DNA of 64,000 bases from Cannabis sativa (lineage: Eukaryota > Streptophyta > Magnoliopsida > Rosales > Cannabaceae), in contig NC_083610.1 in NCBI RefSeq assembly GCF_029168945.1, forward strand, positions 51,043,429 through 51,107,428, in the 5' to 3' direction. Shown here one piece after another: positions 1 through 12,647 of the stretch (position 1 is the stretch's first letter; every line of letters starts with the position of its first letter). The notes below the pieces were generated by a model that saw nothing but the letters and a program-made list of their open reading frames with translations, was not told where the DNA came from and made no database searches. The position numbers were made by a program, and so were the translations under genes.

Positions 1-1
1 G

Positions 2-414
2 GCTAGTGATGTTTTTGAGATGGGGATTGGAACCTTATTTCCTATCGGGGAATTAATTATATCAAGAAAGTGGGTTAGATCAGTGTTAATTAGAATTGAA
101 GATAGAGAATTGAGCGCTGATCTTGTGGAGTTACCATTGGCCGAGTTTGATATTATACTCAGGATGGACTTTTTGTCCAAGTATTTTGCTAGTATTGACT
201 GCAAATGGAAGATGGTAACTTTCCAACCGGAGAATGAGGAACCATTTGTTTTTGTTGGTTCGGTTCAAGGTTCTCGTATCCCAAGAATCTCAACATTAAA
301 AGCTAGGGATTTACTACGCAGTGGGTGTGTAGGATTCTTAGCGGTTGTAGTTGATTCTAGTAAATCTGTGTTACTTGGACCTGAGAGGTTAAAGTGGTTA
401 AGTAATTCCTGGAC
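2..414 (+). pseudogene. gypsy aspartic protease domain, C-terminal part
   Basis: The translation resembles the retropepsin-like region of plant gypsy polyproteins. It shows a flap-like FPIGELIISRKWVRSV stretch and the FDIILRMDFLSKYFASIDC block, where the family normally has a GMDWL motif. The catalytic DTGA motif would lie upstream of base 1. The frame is lost before about position 400: the linker to RT continues in another frame, which contains a TAA just before the PEELPGLPP segment. This is a non-functional fragment of the G1 polyprotein. Confidence 0.8.
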
Positions 415-1179
415 GTGTTTCCTGAGGAATTACCAGGATTACCACCTCAGCGAAAAATAGATTTTATTATTGACTTAATACCTGGGGCGGAACCTGTTTC
501 AAAAGCACCTTACCTAATGGCACCTGCAGAATTAAAAGAACTGAAGATACAACTTCAGGGAATGTTGGATCTAGGGTTCACCCGACCAAGTGTGTCACCT
601 TGGGGAGCTCTGGTTCTATTTGTAAAGAAGAAAGATGGAACTCTTCGAATGTGTATTGGTTACCGAGAGCTGAATAAGTTAACCATAAAAAACAAATATC
701 CTTTGCCTAGAATTGATGATCTGTTTGATCAACTTCAAGGCAAGACGGTATTCTCTAAGATTGACTTGAGATCTGGATATCATCAACTGAGAATCCGAGA
801 AGAGGATATTCCGAAGATAGCCTTCCGAACCAGGTATGGTCATTATGAGTTCCTAGTTATGTCATTCGGGTTAACAAATGCTCCGGCCGCCTTTATGTAT
901 CTCATGAACAGAGTATTAATGGATTTTCTCGATAATTTTGTAATTGTATTTATCAATGATATTCTTGTGTATTCTCGGTCAGAAGCAGAACACGAACAAC
1001 ATCTTCGAATGGTTCTGCAACGACTCAGAGATCATAAACTCTATGCAAAGTTCAAAAAGTGTGAGTTTTGGCTGTCACGAGTATCTTTTCTGGGGCATAT
1101 TGTTGGAAAAGACGGAATTATGGTAGACCCAGGGAATTATGGTAAACAGTCACTAAAGTTTGAAGTTTTCTCGGTTTAG
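415..1179 (+). pseudogene. gypsy reverse transcriptase, catalytically mutated
   Basis: RT blocks are clear and in order: [20 protein letters not shown], the [10 protein letters not shown] segment, [35 protein letters not shown], then FINDILVYS and [10 protein letters not shown]. The normal F(I/V)DD active site reads FIND here: the codon at 955-957 is AAT where the family has GAT, so one of the two metal-binding aspartates is lost. After about 1130 an indel shifts the frame, and the GYYWRF block that leads into the connection domain lies in a different frame. The G-to-A change fits methylcytosine deamination (inference). Confidence 0.9.
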
Positions 1180-1194
1180 TGGGTTACTATTGGC

Positions 1195-1199
1195 GTTTT
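1195..1199. repeat. E1 target-site duplication, left copy
   Basis: GTTTT immediately precedes the E1 LTR. The same five bases follow the other LTR at 11398-11402. Removing E1 with one copy restores gypsy sequence across the junction. The LTR start that follows is CGTTGG rather than TGTTGG, a terminal point change. Confidence 0.92.
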
Positions 1200-3229
<2,030 letters not shown>

Positions 3230-3240
3230 AACTCCCACTT
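3230..3240 (-). other. E1 polypurine tract
   Basis: On the minus strand AAGTGGGAGTT abuts the 3' LTR, the expected position of the plus-strand DNA primer in reverse transcription. The same tract sits at the same place in E3, E4, E5 and E6, which supports common family membership. Confidence 0.85.
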
Positions 3241-3258
3241 GCACTAATATAAAACAAA

Positions 3259-4428
3259 TCAGTACATTTCAATTAATCCTAAATTCTGACGGTGCTTTTC
3301 GAATGAAGTTACTGCCAAGACTTTGGTGAATGGATCAACTAAGTTGTCCTGCGTGTCCACTTTCTCCACCAGTATATCCCCTCTTGCCACATATTCTCTG
3401 ATAATATGATACTTTCTTTCTATATGCTTACTTCTCTTGTGGCTCCGAGGTTCCTTACTGTTGGCTATAGCTCCATTGTTATCACAAAGCAGGACTAGAG
3501 GCTTTTCCATTCCAGGAACTACACCAAGAATGGTGAAGAACTTCCTAAGCCAGACAACCTCTTTAGCTGCTTCAGCCGCAGCTATGTATTCTGCCTCCAT
3601 GGTAGAATCCGAAATCGCAGTTTGTTTAGCACTTCTCCAAACCACTGCTCCACCCCCAAGAGTAAACACCATCCCAGATGTAGATTTCATGTCTTCAAGA
3701 CATCCCTGGAAATCTGAGTCTGTATAGCCTAAGGGATTTAAAGCACCACCCTTGTAGACTAATACATAATCTCTTGTACTCTTTAAGTATTTCAAAATAT
3801 ACTTAACAGCATTCCAATGTACCCGTCTTGGATTTGACTGATACCTGCTCACGATTCCAACTGCATAGCAGATGTCAGGTCTAGTGCATAGCATAGCATA
3901 CATTTGACTTCCAACTGCAGAAGCATAAGGAATTTTTGCCATGTCTTCTATCTCTTGAGGATCAGTAGGGCACTGTTCCTTAGATAGATGAATACCATGT
4001 CTAGAGGGCATATTTGCCCCATTGGTATAGGTCATGGAAAATCTCTCTAGAACTTTGTCAATGTAAGCTGTTTGAGAGAGAGCAAGGGATCTGTTCTTCC
4101 GGTCTCTGATAATCTGAATACCGAGAACATAGGCTGCCTCACCCAAGTCTTTCATGTCGAATTGAGTGTCAAGCCATTCCTTGATGTGAGTCATTTTCTT
4201 GACATTGTTGCCAATGATCAAAATGTCATCAACATAAAGGACCAGGAATACTACTACTTGGTTTTCCTTGAGTTGGTAAACACAAGGTTCATCTTCATTC
4301 TGATGAAAGCCGTAGGTTTTGATGATCTCATAAAACCTTTTATTCCATGAGCAAGAAGCTTGCTTAAGTCCATATATGGACCTATTTAATTTGTAAACTT
4401 TATTCTCCTGCCCAGGAAGAACATAACC
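3259..4428 (-). CDS. E1 pol: reverse transcriptase C-terminal half and RNase H
   Basis: This continues the frame of the upstream gag-pol segment directly after an in-frame UAA (4429-4431). No other stop occurs between that UAA and the natural end at 3259-3261. It starts with the GYVLPGQENKVYKL block and contains the RT active site YVDD (4225-4236) and the MLCTRPDICYAVG segment. RNase H follows with YTDSDFQGC, the STMEAEY motif, CDNNGA and the HIERKYHIIRE block. The acidic residues of the D-E-D RNase H core are all present. An internal TTG is the only possible initiation codon near its start, so expression as drawn would need readthrough or a functional relative. Confidence 0.9.
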   Translation of the reverse strand, partial: GYVLPGQENKVYKLNRSIYGLKQASCSWNKRFYEIIKTYGFHQNEDEPCVYQLKENQVVVFLVLYVDDILIIGNNVKKMTHIKEWLDTQFDMKDLGEAAYVLGIQIIRDRKNRSLALSQTAYIDKVLERFSMTYTNGANMPSRHGIHLSKEQCPTDPQEIEDMAKIPYASAVGSQMYAMLCTRPDICYAVGIVSRYQSNPRRVHWNAVKYILKYLKSTRDYVLVYKGGALNPLGYTDSDFQGCLEDMKSTSGMVFTLGGGAVVWRSAKQTAISDSTMEAEYIAAAEAAKEVVWLRKFFTILGVVPGMEKPLVLLCDNNGAIANSKEPRSHKRSKHIERKYHIIREYVARGDILVEKVDTQDNLVDPFTKVLAVTSFEKHRQNLGLIEMY

Positions 4429-6897
4429 TTATGGTTGCTCCATATAGATGGTTTCTTCAAGAAGCCCATTAAGAAAGGCTGCCTTGACATCCATATGCCA
4501 AATTTCATAATCTAAAGCGCCAGCAATGGAGAGAAGAATTCGGATGGATTTGAGCATGGCAACCGGACTAAAAGTTTCCTCATAGTCCACACCTTCTCTT
4601 TGGGTATAACCCTTGGCGACTAGTCTAGCTTTGAAAGTTTCGACTTCGCCTCCAGCACCTCTTTTCTTCTTGTAGACCCACTTACATCCAATTGGACGAT
4701 AATCATCAGGTGGTTCTACATATTCCCAGACTTTGTTCTTTTTCATGGAATCCATTTCTGAATTCATGCCGGCTGACCATCGCTTCCGTTGTGGACTTGC
4801 CATTGCCTGTTTATAGGTTAATGGGTCGTCATCAATACCGTCACCAACGACCATATTGATTTCACCATCCAAGCCATAACGAGATGGTTTTGTAGAAACC
4901 CTCCCACTACGACGAGGAGCGGTGATTTTCTGAACAGGAGCTTTGGTAGTAGTTTTCTCAGTTGCTACAACTGAGGGAGTGGGATGTTCCTTTTCTTGAG
5001 TAGAAGAGGATGGTACATTTGAAGGAACAGTATCTGTGAGCATTTCCTCTAATACAATTTCACTTTTCGGTTTGTTGTCTTTCATATAGTTATCTTCAAG
5101 GAAAGTAGCATTTGTAGAAACAAACACTTTGTTATCCTCGTGACTATAGAATAGTCCACCCCTAGTCTCTTTATAATTTCCGACAAACATGCAAACTTCA
5201 GTTCGCGATTCCAGTTTGCCTTCTTTCTTTCTCAAGACGTGAGCAGGGCACCCCCAAATCCTATAATGGCGTAAACTAGGTGTACGACCATTCCATAGTT
5301 CGATGGGTGTCTTAGGGACTGCTTTAGATGGTACAACATTTAAAATGTCGTTTGCCATTTGAATAGCATATCCCCAGAAGGACGTAGACAGAGTTGAATA
5401 ACTCAGCATAGACCTAACCATTTCCAAGAGAGTGCGATTTCTTCTTTCTGCAACTCCATTCTGCTGTGGAGTGCTTGGGGCAGTATATTGGGATTCAATT
5501 CCAAGTTCAGTTAAATGATCTTTGAACTGCATATCCATATATTCTCCACCCCTATCAGTTCGCAAGATCTTTAATGTTTTACCTAATTGGTTTTGAGCCA
5601 AAGCATGAAATTCCTGAAACTTTTCTAACGTTTCAAATTTCTTTTGCATTAGGTAAAGAAAACTATATCTAGAGAAATCGTCAATGAAAGTGACGAAATA
5701 CTCATAACCTCCTCTGGCTTTTACATTCAGCGGTCCGCAAACATCTGAATGCACTAACCCTAGGGGTTGTTTGGCACGCTCTCCCTTCGCAGAGAAAGAA
5801 CGTTTGGTCATTTTTCCTTCTAGGCAAGACTCGCAAACTGGCAGTTCTCCTAGGACGACATTTTTCAATGGACCATCTTTGGTTAGCCTATTGAGTCTAT
5901 CAAAGCCTATATGACCTAAACGTAAATGCCATAGATAAGTTTGATCATCATTATCAATCTCTTTTCTCTTAAGGCTTCTAGGTTTAGCTACATTGAAAAG
6001 TTCAGTATTTAGTGAGATTTGAGTATCAGGTCTTAAAACATAAAGCCCTTGTTCCATGTTTGCAACACATATATGAAATCCATTACGAGAAATTGAACAA
6101 TTTGAACTCGAAAAATTCAATATATTAAATTGTGTTTGTAAACATGAAACGCTAATAAAGTTTCTACTAAAATTAGGAATATATAAAACATTCTCTAAAA
6201 GTAAAAACTTCTTAGAATTAAACTTGATTCGGGCTGTTCCTCTTGCTTTAACTGATACCAACTCGCCATTTCCAACCTTAAGCTTTAACTCATCTGGGTG
6301 AAGATTCTCCCAAGTTTCAAGCAGCTGCAACGAAGAACATACATGGTTAGTAGATCCAGAATCAACAATCCAGGTGGATTTGTCATTCTCTAAAACACAT
6401 GATTCAAATACAAAAGCATCACCTTCGTTTGAATTGTCTAGAAGCCTGGGACATTGTTCTTCTTTATGTCCCTTTCCATTACAATTCGCACATAGAACAT
6501 GATGTCTGATAATTGTACTTGAAGAAGCAGCTTTGTTAGAGCCCTCATGCTTAATCTTCTTCCTCTGATTAAAGTTTGCAATACCAGGAGGTCCCATTGC
6601 AATCAGATTCCGCTCATGGGCCCTTAACTCAGTCTCGAGTTTGTCCATGTCGGAGGAGTGAGGATTGTTCAATAAGTAATATAGAACAAAACTATCATAC
6701 TCCTGAGGAAGACTATTAAGTATGAGTCTTACCCATTGTTCCCTTGATAAATCAATTCCTAGTAGATTTGCCTTTTGGAATTTCAGATTCATCAACAATA
6801 GGTGCGAGTTAATGCAACTACCAGGATGCATTTTCACACTATTGAGTTCTTTTGCAAAGATACTAACTAGGAGTGGATCGGGATGAGGGTTATTCAT
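4429..6897 (-). CDS. E1 gag-pol: short gag, protease, integrase, RT N-terminal part
   Basis: I choose the ATG at 6897 because its MNNP start matches the gag start of sister element E2. An in-frame ATG at 6972 lies in leader-like sequence. Approximate residues: gag remnant 1-115, CCHC zinc knuckle C136/C139/H144/C149, protease DSGS 179-182, GAG-pre-integrase 321-365 with H324/H329/C355/C358, integrase with D385, D448 and E484 (DD35E spacing intact). A basic linker with a RRSGR motif follows, then RT from about 720, ending in MDVKAAFLNG and a UAA. The N-terminal roughly 100 residues of a normal UBN2-type gag are missing, so particle formation from this copy alone is doubtful. Confidence 0.92.
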   Translation of the reverse strand: MNNPHPDPLLVSIFAKELNSVKMHPGSCINSHLLLMNLKFQKANLLGIDLSREQWVRLILNSLPQEYDSFVLYYLLNNPHSSDMDKLETELRAHERNLIAMGPPGIANFNQRKKIKHEGSNKAASSSTIIRHHVLCANCNGKGHKEEQCPRLLDNSNEGDAFVFESCVLENDKSTWIVDSGSTNHVCSSLQLLETWENLHPDELKLKVGNGELVSVKARGTARIKFNSKKFLLLENVLYIPNFSRNFISVSCLQTQFNILNFSSSNCSISRNGFHICVANMEQGLYVLRPDTQISLNTELFNVAKPRSLKRKEIDNDDQTYLWHLRLGHIGFDRLNRLTKDGPLKNVVLGELPVCESCLEGKMTKRSFSAKGERAKQPLGLVHSDVCGPLNVKARGGYEYFVTFIDDFSRYSFLYLMQKKFETLEKFQEFHALAQNQLGKTLKILRTDRGGEYMDMQFKDHLTELGIESQYTAPSTPQQNGVAERRNRTLLEMVRSMLSYSTLSTSFWGYAIQMANDILNVVPSKAVPKTPIELWNGRTPSLRHYRIWGCPAHVLRKKEGKLESRTEVCMFVGNYKETRGGLFYSHEDNKVFVSTNATFLEDNYMKDNKPKSEIVLEEMLTDTVPSNVPSSSTQEKEHPTPSVVATEKTTTKAPVQKITAPRRSGRVSTKPSRYGLDGEINMVVGDGIDDDPLTYKQAMASPQRKRWSAGMNSEMDSMKKNKVWEYVEPPDDYRPIGCKWVYKKKRGAGGEVETFKARLVAKGYTQREGVDYEETFSPVAMLKSIRILLSIAGALDYEIWHMDVKAAFLNGLLEETIYMEQP

Positions 6898-9498
6898 ATT
6901 GGCACTACAACATATCAATAAACAGAAGTAAGGTTTTGGTTCTATAAATTCATACACAGGTTCAGAAAACAAATAATCACATATGTTATAAAAATACTAA
7001 ATCTAACATAGTTTATTTTCCAAGGTTTCCAACGAACTGATACAGTGTCCCGTTTAGGCGAGAGTCAAAGCATCATCCATTGAATAGAGTTGTCAATTCA
7101 TCTAAAATGTCAAACATTCTAGCAACCTTTTATTCGATCAAGATTGGAATTCAGCGTTGTCCCGTTTAAGCGAGAGTCAAGGCAATTCTATCTTATGAGC
7201 TTCTACCATTGTTTCATACTCTTGTAAGTCTTATACAATCGCCACCATTAGGGTGAGCATAAACCATATAAAAAACTTATAAGAATACTTATCTTTCGAG
7301 ATTAAACGGCGCTAACTTGCTAATGAACGTTCCTCCATTAGGGAGGATTACTCACTAAAACAATAGCTATGTAAAACCAACAATGGAGATCAAATTTCTC
7401 TTGATTAAAGCTCATTATTTTAAAAAAAATATGTATTTTGTTTAATCATTTATATTCCATATCTCAATAATGAAATATTACAAATTAAAGTAAAAACTTT
7501 AATTAAATTTCAAAAATAGAATAATTTTGAAAAATATCTTATTTAAGTTGTTTAGAAAAATCTAAATACCCAACTTAAATATTCTTCAATCAATGACTTA
7601 ATTAAATATTACCAATTAAGTAGTAACCACTTAATTTAGGAGATATTCCATTTTAAGTTCCCATATTTATAAAATATCAACTTAAAAAAAATATCTAAAG
7701 AATCTTAATAACTAATTCCTAAAATTCCTCAACTTAATTTATAATAGGAAATTCAAAAATATTCAAATCTAAGTTGATTTGATAGATTTAACTAAATCTC
7801 AACTTAAATAGGAATATTTAATGAAATTATAAAATTAAGATTCAGAAAGAATTTATATGGTTATAATTCCATATTTAATTAAACACAAGAAAAATACATA
7901 TAGTTTCCAGAATATAACTATTCGAACTATGTTTTTCTTAAATTAATTTCAAGGAAGAATGAAATTAATTATGTTGCTAATCAATTTTTATTAGGTCAAA
8001 CTAATACAATTAACCTAGCACAGTTATCCAAATCAGGCAAATGGGCCTTCACAATTGGGGTTGTTCATGTGAGGGGGGGCTGGGTCCAGTATGTCGTACC
8101 CACTTCTAAGGCTCCCAACTCTCACACAAGGCCCAAAAGAGAGGAATTTAACCTTAAAATGAACAACTGTTATTAATTGAATAGGCTCACTACTAAATGA
8201 GCCTAAATAAAATCTATCAGTTATGATATTTTATTTAGCAATAACAACCTATATGTATCTATAATAGAAATTAAACATATAGGCTCACACATGCATACAC
8301 ATTTGGATGGATCCTATCATGTTACTAGGTCATACACAGATGAAAGAAGTTTGTAAAAATTACCTGTTACAAATTATTTACTTGATCTATCATCAATTGA
8401 ACCATTAGTTAAAATTAGATCATTGGATCTATCATCAAGTTAACCAAGGCAATTTAGATAAAGCAATAATAGGTTTTAGAAAACTTACAAACAATCTAAA
8501 ACACATACTCCTGCAACAAGGTTAGATTTGGATAGTTGGATGTAGGATTTATTTAATTTTAAACATGTATTTCGAAAAATAAAATTTAAAATTAGACCTA
8601 CCATTTTGAAAAATTAGGTTTTGGGTAACCTAAATGTCATTTCAAAATTAAATTGCTAACTTTCCTTTTAAATTTCATGTTATTTAATAAATTAAATAAT
8701 AAAATAAAAAATGGTAAATACATACCCTTTTCTTGTTTTACAATTTAATTTAAGTAAAAATAACAAAATTTAAAAGTTAACAAAAATACCTTATTTCCTC
8801 TTTTAAAATTATCAAGATTATTTTGATCTTATTCTAATTAAGGTCAAGTTACCAAAAATAAATTAATATCTGACCTTAAAAAAAATAATAATCAAATTTT
8901 AAAGGAAATAAGAAAAGAGGTAAGCAAAACTTGATTTTTCCTAATTTTCAAAATCAAATTACACTAATATCTAAAATTAATTTTAAAAAATAAAATTAAT
9001 TTATTTCTGATAATTAGATTTGAAATTTGAAAAACAAAAATCAACATACAAAACTACACAAAAAATCAGAATTTAATTCCATGAAATAGCATGAAAAATA
9101 AAAAAAAATCGAAAAAAATGATGAACTGTACGGATGGCATGCCATGCATGCTCATCCGCGCGCGTATCTGGTGTGCACGCCGAGGAATCACGCCGCAGGA
9201 AGGCTGCTTGGAGCCATTCCGCGCGCGTGATGAGGGTGCTCATCACCCCAATTTTTCCAATTTTCAAAAATTCATAACTAATTCAAATTAAATCGAAATT
9301 GAGTTTTGTAAAAAAGTAAATTGCTTAGAATTCTCCAAACTATCCAACAAAAATAATTACAGAGACAGAAAAGTAACTATTTTCCCCAAAATTCACAAAC
9401 AACAATCAAACATCAATATGACACACAAAGCAACATGATACCATCCAAAACACAAGAAAATCGTTTTAAGTCCAAATTTCTTGCAAGCAAATCAATTA
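6898..9498 (-). other. E1 untranslated leader
   Basis: This is 2.6 kb of AT-rich sequence between primer site and gag, with no credible gene. It shares blocks with the leaders of E2-E6: the GTGGGTACGACATACTG-type segment (near 8087-8105), the CTAATG...CATTAG hairpin (near 7322-7345) and two copies of the motif TCCCGTTTAGGCGAGA (7048-7063 and 7160-7175 on the plus strand). It has one leader module, not the two seen in E4-E6. A GC-rich segment at 9120-9250 is unusual for the leader. Confidence 0.8.
9151..9234 (-). other. GC-rich inverted repeat in E1 leader
   Basis: CTCATCCGCGCGCG (9151-9164) is answered by CGCGCGCGTGATGAG (9220-9234), an inverted repeat broken by one extra T. A local GATGAG/CTCATC hairpin overlaps the right arm. 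The segment lies about 280-370 nt downstream of the primer site, where E3 and E4 carry a GCGATCGC palindrome instead. A structured RNA element is inferred; nothing here proves function. Confidence 0.55.
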
Positions 9499-9515
9499 CC
9501 ATGGCTCTGGTGCCA
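9499..9515 (-). other. E1 primer-binding site
   Basis: On the minus strand TGGCACCAGAGCCATGG begins two bases after the 5' LTR. It resembles the plant initiator-methionine tRNA primer site (TGGTATCAGAGC) with two changes, and marks the start of minus-strand DNA synthesis. Confidence 0.8.
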
Positions 9516-9517
9516 GT

Positions 9518-11397
9518 TGTTGGAAGTTATTTTACCAGGAACTTAGATCTACTCACAAGTATGTTGATTTAACAACCTAAATATGAACTTCTAAAACGAT
9601 GGAAAATTAAACACATAAAATTATCAGAAATCTTACATTGGGTGCAGCGGAATATATATCTCCTCCCACTCAGATCTCTAACCCTTGATTCCTTTCTGTA
9701 GCAGAGTATAATCAAGATCTGAGACCGATAGTCCTTCTTTGTTGTTTCTGAATTCTACACAGCCTTCCTCACTATGATTGAGGTATTACTTGATGTGTGT
9801 AGGCACTACTCTAACACTTATAGATTTCGAAGCAGTGAAGGAATAGAGAGAGAGAGGGTGGCGGCTCAGAGAGAATTTTCAGAGAGAAAATTCTGTCAGA
9901 ATAATGTTGTGTATCAGTTGTATTGAAAACTGAAGCCTTTGCCTTCTATTTATAGAAGACCACCCAGGGCTATGATTGAATTAATTGACATTTAATATTG
10001 AAAAAATCAAAGGGAAAAGGGAACTTACGTGCCCGGCCTAGGCATTGTAGAAACAAGGCTTGCCACTTTTCCAACTTTCCTTTTCCTACACTGATAGTTT
10101 CCTGTTTTGTCAAAAACTGCCAATTCCTTTGTTCAACCACATAAATGTCAAATCTAATTATTTAATAATTAAAATTAATTATCAAATAATATATTGTCAT
10201 TTATTTTATTAATAATGAAACTAATTAAAGTTTCCTAATTAATAAATATGCCCTTCAAAATCTCTATTTATTGTTTTGCCCTTAATAAGTGATAAATTCT
10301 CAAATAGACACAGTCTATCTTGAGAATTTTAATTGATTAATTAAAATCAATTAAATGAGTCTTACAAGTAATATGATCTCAACTAGTGGGGGGACCATGG
10401 GTCTATATATCCGAGCTTCCAATAAGCAGATCTAGAATTTACCACTTAAATTCACTGACTTATTAATTCTTTGTTGAATCCACACATAGAACTCAGAATT
10501 GCACTCTCAGTATATAAAATGCTCTATATGTTCCACCATATAGACACATCATTAGTTATCCATTGTTATAATCCTAATGTGATCAATGATCCTCTATATG
10601 GATGATTTACACTGTAAAGGGACTAAATTACCGTAACACCCTACAATGTATTTTATCCCTAAAACACTTAACCCTGTATAAATGATATTTCAACTAAGTG
10701 AAATGAGTACTCAATCATTTATCTCGTTTGGTTAAGCTCGAAGGAAATCACCCTTTGCTTACTATTCACCAGATAGAAGCTATAGATTCCATATTTATGT
10801 TAGCGCTCCTACTCAATCGTACTACCGTGTTCCCAAAATGTATATATTACCCTGACCATAAATTAGGCTTAACTAACAAATCAAAGAACACGAATAACAC
10901 TCTTGAAATTGAGCCTAACCATATTAGGATTTCGATCATGTGATCTAGGATCAACTTATGATATTGAATTGAATAGATATTTACGGTAAGTCTCACAAAT
11001 CTATTTCAAAGTTCAATATCGGTCCATTCCAATGCATACTCCATGCATCCAACCTAAGCTTTACTTTAACCTATTATCTGGAAAGAACATAACATTTCTC
11101 CAAATGTAAGTAAACTCTGTTGTAGATTGTCATATCAATAAAACCCAGTGTTCTGATAAATCTAGGAATACTTTATTCACATAGTCATGTTTACTTTCCA
11201 CTGTGTTGACAACACAATAAACATGATCAAGTATGTGAAAAGGGGTTTGGATGAATTTATAAATCAAATAGACAAACAATTGATTAATTGAACCAAAACA
11301 TACACAAATGAATGAAAAATACTTCTGTTACTTTATTGATATTGAATAATCTGGATTACATTGAAATAGAGTTTTATTTAGGGCATAAAACCCAACA
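9518..11397 (-). repeat. E1 LTR (element 5' LTR, promoter)
   Basis: This is a 1880-bp LTR with ends TGTTGG...CCCAACA as read on the plus strand. In element sense it precedes the primer site, so it would drive E1. A TATA-like CTATAAATAG lies at 9946-9955 (minus), with a short CT tract downstream at 9845-9856. It is otherwise collinear with 1200-3229. No gene is supported inside it. Confidence 0.95.
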
Positions 11398-11402
11398 GTT
11401 TT

Positions 11403-11591
11403 GTGGAAGGTTTTTCCAGGATTGCAATGCCGTTATCTGAGTTAACTAGAAAGAACCAGCGGTTCGTATGGTCAGATAAGTGTGAGAAAAGCTTTCAAGA
11501 GTTGAAACAACGACTGATTACAGCTCCTGTTTTAGCCTTGCCATCTGATCAAGAGAAGTTTGTGGTGTATTGCGATGCGTCAAGGTAGGGT
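11403..11591 (+). pseudogene. gypsy RT connection and start of RNase H
   Basis: The frame contains FSRIAMPLSELTRKN and FQELKQRLITAPVLALP, then VVYCDASR, the first RNase H aspartate block. A TAG at 11586-11588, between DASR and GLGCVLMQ, interrupts an otherwise unbroken frame that continues at 11592. It is part of one polyprotein frame that runs to 13487. Confidence 0.88.
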
Positions 11592-12641
11592 TTGGGTTGT
11601 GTGCTAATGCAAGCAGATAAAGTCATAGCTTATGCTTCACGACAATTGAAAGATTATGAGCAACGTTACCCAACTCATGACCTGGAGCTTGCTGCAGTAG
11701 TGTTTGCCCTGAAAATTTGGCGACACTACTTATACGGTGAGCGGTGTGAGATTTATACTGACCACAAAAGTCTCAAGTACTTTTTCACTCAGAAGGATCT
11801 GAACATGAGACAAAGGAGGTGGTTAGAACTAGTGAAAGACTATGACTGTGAAATCTTGTATCATCCTGGAAAGGCAATTGTTGTGGCAGATGCCTTCAGT
11901 CGCAAAGGACCTGATCATACTTTCAATATGGTAATGATTTCTCCTCAATTAGCCTCAGAGATGTCTAGGGCAAACATTGAATTTGTGATTGAGAGATTGC
12001 ATAATCTGACACTTCAGTCAAACTTGTTGGAAAGAATCAAAGTGGCACAACTAGAAGATCCTGAACTGTTTAAGATTCGAGAAGATGTCTTAGCAGGCGA
12101 AGCCAAGAACTTTTCAATCACTGATAGTGGAATGCTACGGCTCAAAGCACGAGTGTGTGTCCTAGATAACACTGAGCTTAAGAAAGAGATTCTGGATGAA
12201 GCTCACACTACTCCTTACTCACTGCACCCGGGAACCACCAAAATTTATCAAGATTTGAAACCCTATTTCTGGTGGTATGGGATGAAAAGGGATGTGGTAG
12301 ACTATGTCACTAAGTGCTTAACCTGCCAACAAATTAAAACAGAACATCAGCGACCAGCAGGATTACTTCAATCGCTATCGCTTCCAGAATGGAAGTGGAA
12401 AGACATTGCGATAGATTTTGTGGTTGGTTTACCCAGAACCACAGGAATGTACGACTCAGTTTGGGTCGTCGTGGATCGCTTTACAAAGTCAGCACATTTC
12501 TTGCCTGTCAAGGTAGCCTATACAGTGGATCAGTATGTTGACTTGTATGTGAAAGAGATTGTTCGTCTTCATGGGGTACCAAAGTCTATTGTTTCAGATA
12601 GAGATCCTAAATTTACCTCAAAGTTTTGGGTAAGTTTGTAG
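11592..12641 (+). pseudogene. gypsy RNase H and integrase core
   Basis: RNase H continues with [20 protein letters not shown], the [11 protein letters not shown] segment and [10 protein letters not shown]. The integrase H2C2 zinc-binding region ([11 protein letters not shown] to CLTCQQIK) follows, then the catalytic core with [20 protein letters not shown] and [14 protein letters not shown]. Both core aspartates are present. The frame stops at a TAG (12639-12641) just after FWVSL and resumes in the same frame at 12648. Domain order RNase H then integrase is the gypsy arrangement. Confidence 0.9.
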
Positions 12642-12647
12642 AAGGCC

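Larger units (their letters stand above)
1..1199 (+). mobile_element. Ty3/gypsy element G1, left part
   Basis: This is the pol region of a gypsy-type LTR retrotransposon: the end of an aspartic protease followed by reverse transcriptase. It enters from outside the window and breaks at 1199, where copia element E1 is inserted. G1 resumes at 11398. The 5-bp duplication GTTTT (1195-1199 and 11398-11402) and the continuity of gypsy sequence across the gap show that the two parts were once contiguous. The 5' LTR, primer site and gag lie outside the window. Several frameshifts and stops show that this copy is dead. Confidence 0.93.

Noticed and set aside
9073..9291. Overlapping open frames on both strands in the E1 leader
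   Set aside because: They coincide with a GC-rich palindromic patch, which lacks stops by composition; no family resemblance.
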